A stretch of DNA of 36,595 nucleotides from Guptibacillus hwajinpoensis. GTDB lineage: Bacteria > Bacillota > Bacilli > Bacillales > Bacillaceae_O. The notes under the pieces are model-generated. The model saw only the letters and a program-made list of their open reading frames with translations. It searched no databases and was not told the origin of the DNA. Positions 34,172 to 36,595 of this stretch are shown here, piece after piece (the stretch's first letter is position 1; each line of letters begins with the position of its first letter). The stretch spans positions 62,077-98,671 of the forward strand of contig JAENYN010000010.1 in the NCBI GenBank assembly GCA_016841765.1, given 5' to 3'. The translations under genes were made by a program, and so were the position numbers.

Positions 34172-34888
34172 TTGACAGTTGTCGAACATCTTGAAGAACT
34201 GCGGAAGCGGCTCATTTATACGCTTGTCGCGTTTGTCCTGTTCTTCATCGGCGGCTTTATTTTCATCAAAGACATTTACCGGTGGTTTGTCCGGGATATC
34301 GAGTTTCAGCTCACTGTGCTCGGGCCGACGGAAATCATCTGGATTTATTTTGCGCTGGCAACCGTCATCGCCGTTACCGGGATGGTGCCGGTACTTGTTT
34401 CACAGGTATGGCTGTTTGTGAAACCGGCATTGAACAAATTGGAACAGCGCACAACACTGATGTATATCCCTGCTTCATTCATCTTGTTTGTTGCAGGACT
34501 GGCATTCGGTTACTTTATTGTCTTTCCGATTGTGCTTAGTTTTTTGATTGAACTGTCAGGCGATATGTTTCAATTGACGTTTACGACGCAAAAGTATTTC
34601 ACCTTCCTATTGCGGATGACAATCCCGTTTGCTGTTCTGTTTGAACTCCCTGTTGTCATCATGTTTTTGACCAGCCTCGGGCTGATCAATCCGCTCAAGC
34701 TGAAAAAAGTGCGGAAGTATGCATATTTTGTCCTCGTTGTCGTTTCCGTCGTCATTTCTCCGCCGGACTTTTTATCAGACGTGCTTGTCATTGTGCCGCT
34801 GCTGCTCCTTTATGAGTTAAGCATCATGCTTTCCGGCTTCGTTTACAGGCGAAAGCAACGGAAAATGAAAAAGCTTTATGATGAATAG
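34172..34888 (+). CDS. tatC: Twin-arginine translocase subunit TatC, copy 2
   Basis: TatC with six membrane helices, the VEHLEELRKRL N-terminus, FVRDIEFQLTVLGPTEIIW and LFELPVVIMFLTSLG, closely related to tatC1. The annotated start is TTG (34172) behind GGGGGA. An upstream in-frame CTG at 34157, seven bases after AAAGGGGGG, would give an N-terminus of the same length as TatC1 (LGDRDLTVVEHLEEL against MQDQEMSLVNHLEEL) and may be the true start. It follows the tatA pair but after a terminator and repeat copy D. A strong terminator comes next. Confidence 0.92.
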   Translation: MTVVEHLEELRKRLIYTLVAFVLFFIGGFIFIKDIYRWFVRDIEFQLTVLGPTEIIWIYFALATVIAVTGMVPVLVSQVWLFVKPALNKLEQRTTLMYIPASFILFVAGLAFGYFIVFPIVLSFLIELSGDMFQLTFTTQKYFTFLLRMTIPFAVLFELPVVIMFLTSLGLINPLKLKKVRKYAYFVLVVVSVVISPPDFLSDVLVIVPLLLLYELSIMLSGFVYRRKQRKMKKLYDE

Positions 34889-34894
34889 ACCAGG

Positions 34895-34919
34895 CCCATA
34901 CGGATTGTATGGGTTTTTT
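34895..34919 (+). terminator. Terminator after tatC2
   Basis: CCCATAC and GTATGGG, loop GGATT, followed by six T, six bases after the tatC2 stop. Confidence 0.9.
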
Positions 34920-34928
34920 ATCATTTAG

Positions 34929-35034
34929 GAAAGCATCCATTGCCAGCAAGGGAGCATTTCGACACAGCTGCCAATTTAAGAATTTAGATAAAGGCAACAA
35001 TGTCTCTGTCTCCGATCGGCGAGTTTTCTTTTTT
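34929..35034 (+). repeat. Dispersed ~110-bp repeat, copy E
   Basis: Contains GAAAGCATCCATTGCCAGC, AAGGGAGCATTTCGACACAG, CTGCCAATTTAAGAATTTAG, ATAAAGGCAACAATG, and CTCTGTCTCCGATCGGCGAG followed by TTTTCTTTTTTTT. Compared with copy C it lacks the TCGCCTGAAGGCTCG block just before the hairpin. It lies between the tatC2 terminator and ktrB. Confidence 0.8.
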
Positions 35035-35043
35035 TTGGCCGGG

Positions 35044-35079
35044 TATTCATAGCAGAAAATTGTTTTTCAGCTATGAATA
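35044..35079. promoter_or_regulatory. 10-bp perfect inverted repeat upstream of the K+ channel gene
   Basis: TATTCATAGC and GCTATGAATA are exact complements separated by 16 bases, about 65 bp before the start codon. It may be an operator or a leader hairpin. It does not have the conserved elements of the ydaO-type c-di-AMP riboswitch, so I do not claim one. Confidence 0.5.
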
Positions 35080-35143
35080 TTGGGATAAGATAGTGTATAG
35101 TAAGAAAAGGCTTGATTTGCAACAAAGTAAGGAATGTGATGTT

Positions 35144-36511
35144 ATGGTGAAAAAGGCAAGGACACATACAAAAAGATCAATGAGTTTGACATCAGTCCAG
35201 CTTATTGTTTTATACTATTTTTCAGCGGTAACCATTGCGACATTGCTGTTTAGTTTGCCGATTTCTCTTCAGCCGGGTGTTGAATGGTCATTTATTGATG
35301 CTTTATTTACAGCGGCAAGTGCAGTTAGTGTCACAGGTCTCACAGTGGTGGACACGGCTTCAACTTTTAGTGTGCCGGGAGTTTTTATTTTAGCGTTTGT
35401 ACTGCAGTTTGGCGGAATTGGCATTATGACATTTTCTACATTCATTTGGCTGCTTCTTGGTAAAAAAATAGGATTAAAGGAACGCCAATTGATTATGACC
35501 GACCAAAATCAGCCGGTACTTTCTGGGCTTGTCCGCCTGATGAGAAATATTTTAGGGTTGATTATAACAATAGAAGCGGTAGGCGCGCTGATACTGGGTG
35601 TTTACTTTTTAAACTATTTTCCGACATGGCAAGAGGCGTTTCTACAGGGCTTTTTTGCATCCGTAAGTGCCACTACAAATGCCGGTTTTGATATTACAGG
35701 CAGTTCACTTGTTTTGTTTGCCAATGATTATTTCGTTCAATTTGTGAATATGGTCCTCTTGATCTTGGGGGCAATAGGTTTTCCTGTTCTAATTGAAGTA
35801 AAAGAATACTTGTTCAGCAAAAAAGAGGACCTATATGAATATCGTTTTTCCTTATATACAAAGTTGACTACTGCTACGTTTTTTTCGCTGGTTTTAGTTG
35901 GCGCTATTTTGATTATGCTATTGGAATATGGATACTTTTTTTCAGATAAGAGCTGGCATCAGTCATTGTTCTATGCGTTGTTTCAATCTGTGACAACAAG
36001 GAATGGCGGACTTGCAACAATGGATGTAAGTGAGTTTACAGAATCAACACAACTTGTGTTAAGTGCCCTGATGTTTATCGGTGCCTCCCCAAGTTCAGTA
36101 GGAGGAGGTATCCGCACCACAACATTTGCTCTTTTTTTACTGTTGATTATTTCTTTTGCCAGGGGAAAAACAACTGTCAAGGTGTTCGGCAGGGAAGTGT
36201 ATCAGAGTGATATAACAAAAGCGGTAGTTGTCACACTGGTTGCTCTTTCAATCTGCTTTAGTGCTGTCATTATTCTATCCATTACGGAGCCGTTTGACTT
36301 AATGTCAATTATTTTTGAGGTTGCTTCTGCGTTCGGTACGACAGGGCTGTCTCTTGGAATCACAGCTGAGTTGAGTGACATCGGAAAAATGGTCATTATC
36401 TCTCTCATGTTTATCGGCAGGATCGGCATTTTATCATTTTTATTCATTATTCGGGGCAATGTTATTGAAGAAAAATATCATTTTCCGAAGGAACGGGTTA
36501 TTATCGGCTAA
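35144..36511 (+). CDS. ktrB: KtrB/TrkH-type potassium uptake channel subunit
   Basis: 455-aa integral membrane protein of the Ktr/Trk/HKT family with four M1-P-M2 repeats. The four selectivity loops are visible: AVSVTGLTVVD, SATTNAGFDITG, VTTRNGGLATMD and SAFGTTGLSLG. The third gate-loop-like segment SPSSVGGGIRTTTFA is intact. The ATG at 35144 (with TAAGGAATGTG upstream) is chosen; the open frame runs back to 35000 into repeat E with no site. It should take up K+ with a cytosolic KtrA/KtrC RCK subunit, which is not encoded here, so KtrB and KtrD are both possible names. Its coding sequence looks more AT-rich than its neighbours. Confidence 0.9.
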   Translation: MVKKARTHTKRSMSLTSVQLIVLYYFSAVTIATLLFSLPISLQPGVEWSFIDALFTAASAVSVTGLTVVDTASTFSVPGVFILAFVLQFGGIGIMTFSTFIWLLLGKKIGLKERQLIMTDQNQPVLSGLVRLMRNILGLIITIEAVGALILGVYFLNYFPTWQEAFLQGFFASVSATTNAGFDITGSSLVLFANDYFVQFVNMVLLILGAIGFPVLIEVKEYLFSKKEDLYEYRFSLYTKLTTATFFSLVLVGAILIMLLEYGYFFSDKSWHQSLFYALFQSVTTRNGGLATMDVSEFTESTQLVLSALMFIGASPSSVGGGIRTTTFALFLLLIISFARGKTTVKVFGREVYQSDITKAVVVTLVALSICFSAVIILSITEPFDLMSIIFEVASAFGTTGLSLGITAELSDIGKMVIISLMFIGRIGILSFLFIIRGNVIEEKYHFPKERVIIG

Positions 36512-36540
36512 AACCGCTGCTGCGATGCTGCGGTTTTTTC
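36511..36540 (+). terminator. Terminator after ktrB
   Basis: AAACCGC and GCGGTTT arms, partly pairing inside, followed by six T, right at the ktrB stop. Confidence 0.8.
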
Positions 36541-36541
36541 A

Positions 36542-36595
36542 TTGTTAAGGAAATTATAAATTTTTGTGTTGTGATTAAAAGCGAGAAGGGGTCAT
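36542..36595. repeat. Dispersed intergenic repeat, partial copy at the window edge
   Basis: TTGTTAAGGAAATTATAAA followed by AAAAGCGAGAAGGGGTCAT matches the first 55 bp of the repeat at 30378-30566 with a few changes. The rest lies beyond the window. Confidence 0.75.

Noticed and set aside
35000-35143. N-terminal extension of KtrB starting MSLSPIGEFS
   Set aside because: The extension is translated repeat E plus leader DNA, and the ATG at 35144 has the better site and the expected protein length.
35035-35143. c-di-AMP riboswitch before ktrB
   Set aside because: The leader is too short and lacks the conserved ydaO-type elements; only a simple inverted repeat is seen.

Overview
The window looks like chromosomal DNA of a facultatively anaerobic, low-to-mid GC Firmicute, most likely Bacillaceae or Planococcaceae. 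The grounds are strong AGGAGG-type ribosome binding sites, TTG and GTG starts, perfect CcpA (cre) and Fnr/Crp operator matches, a glgBCDA operon, OmpR-type regulators, and Tat systems built from TatA and TatC without TatB. I cannot name the species. There are no rRNA or tRNA genes, no IS elements and no CRISPR array.

Layout. (1) 1-780: a degenerate 21-bp-period repeat array, a terminator, and an arc promoter with a Crp/Fnr-type box and a perfect cre site. (2) 781-11395: two tandem arginine deiminase clusters. Cluster 1 is arcA-arcB-arcC. Cluster 2 is arcA-arcB-M20 peptidase-arcD-arcC-arcR. The paralogues have diverged, except that the two arcC genes share a 692-bp tract with no mismatch, which points to recent gene conversion. 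(3) 11396-19725: a cre-controlled GH15 glucanase, then glgB-glgC-glgD-glgA and a DUF1232 (YkvA-like) gene. glgP is absent. (4) 19726-23881: a repeat-rich zone around an orphan azlD and a two-component pair, with two loci of ACTGAAT/ATTCAGT hairpins, an element with terminal inverted repeats, and two copies of a ~110-bp dispersed repeat. (5) 23882-31417: an anaerobic respiratory module, tatA, a 4x[4Fe-4S] subunit, an NrfD/PsrC-type membrane quinol subunit, a 1033-aa Tat-exported molybdoenzyme, a TorD-like chaperone, tatA and tatC. A perfect TGTGA-N6-TCACA Fnr/Crp box sits about -41.5 from its promoter. (6) 31825-36595: an orphan glycine-betaine-binding lipoprotein, a GNAT acetyltransferase, a second Tat set (tatA-tatA-tatC) and a KtrB/TrkH-type potassium channel.

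How the genes work together. The arc genes give ATP from arginine, and the peptidase may feed arginine from peptides. The glycogen genes store and mobilise glucose. The molybdoenzyme module should pass electrons from menaquinol to an extracytoplasmic oxidised acceptor. Its B-C-A gene order and architecture resemble the respiratory selenate reductase SrdBCA of Bacillus selenatarsenatis and tetrathionate reductase TtrBCA, and the substrate cannot be decided from sequence alone. The most unusual features are a single visible Tat substrate surrounded by four tatA and two tatC genes, the covarying hairpin family, and the five-copy dispersed repeat.
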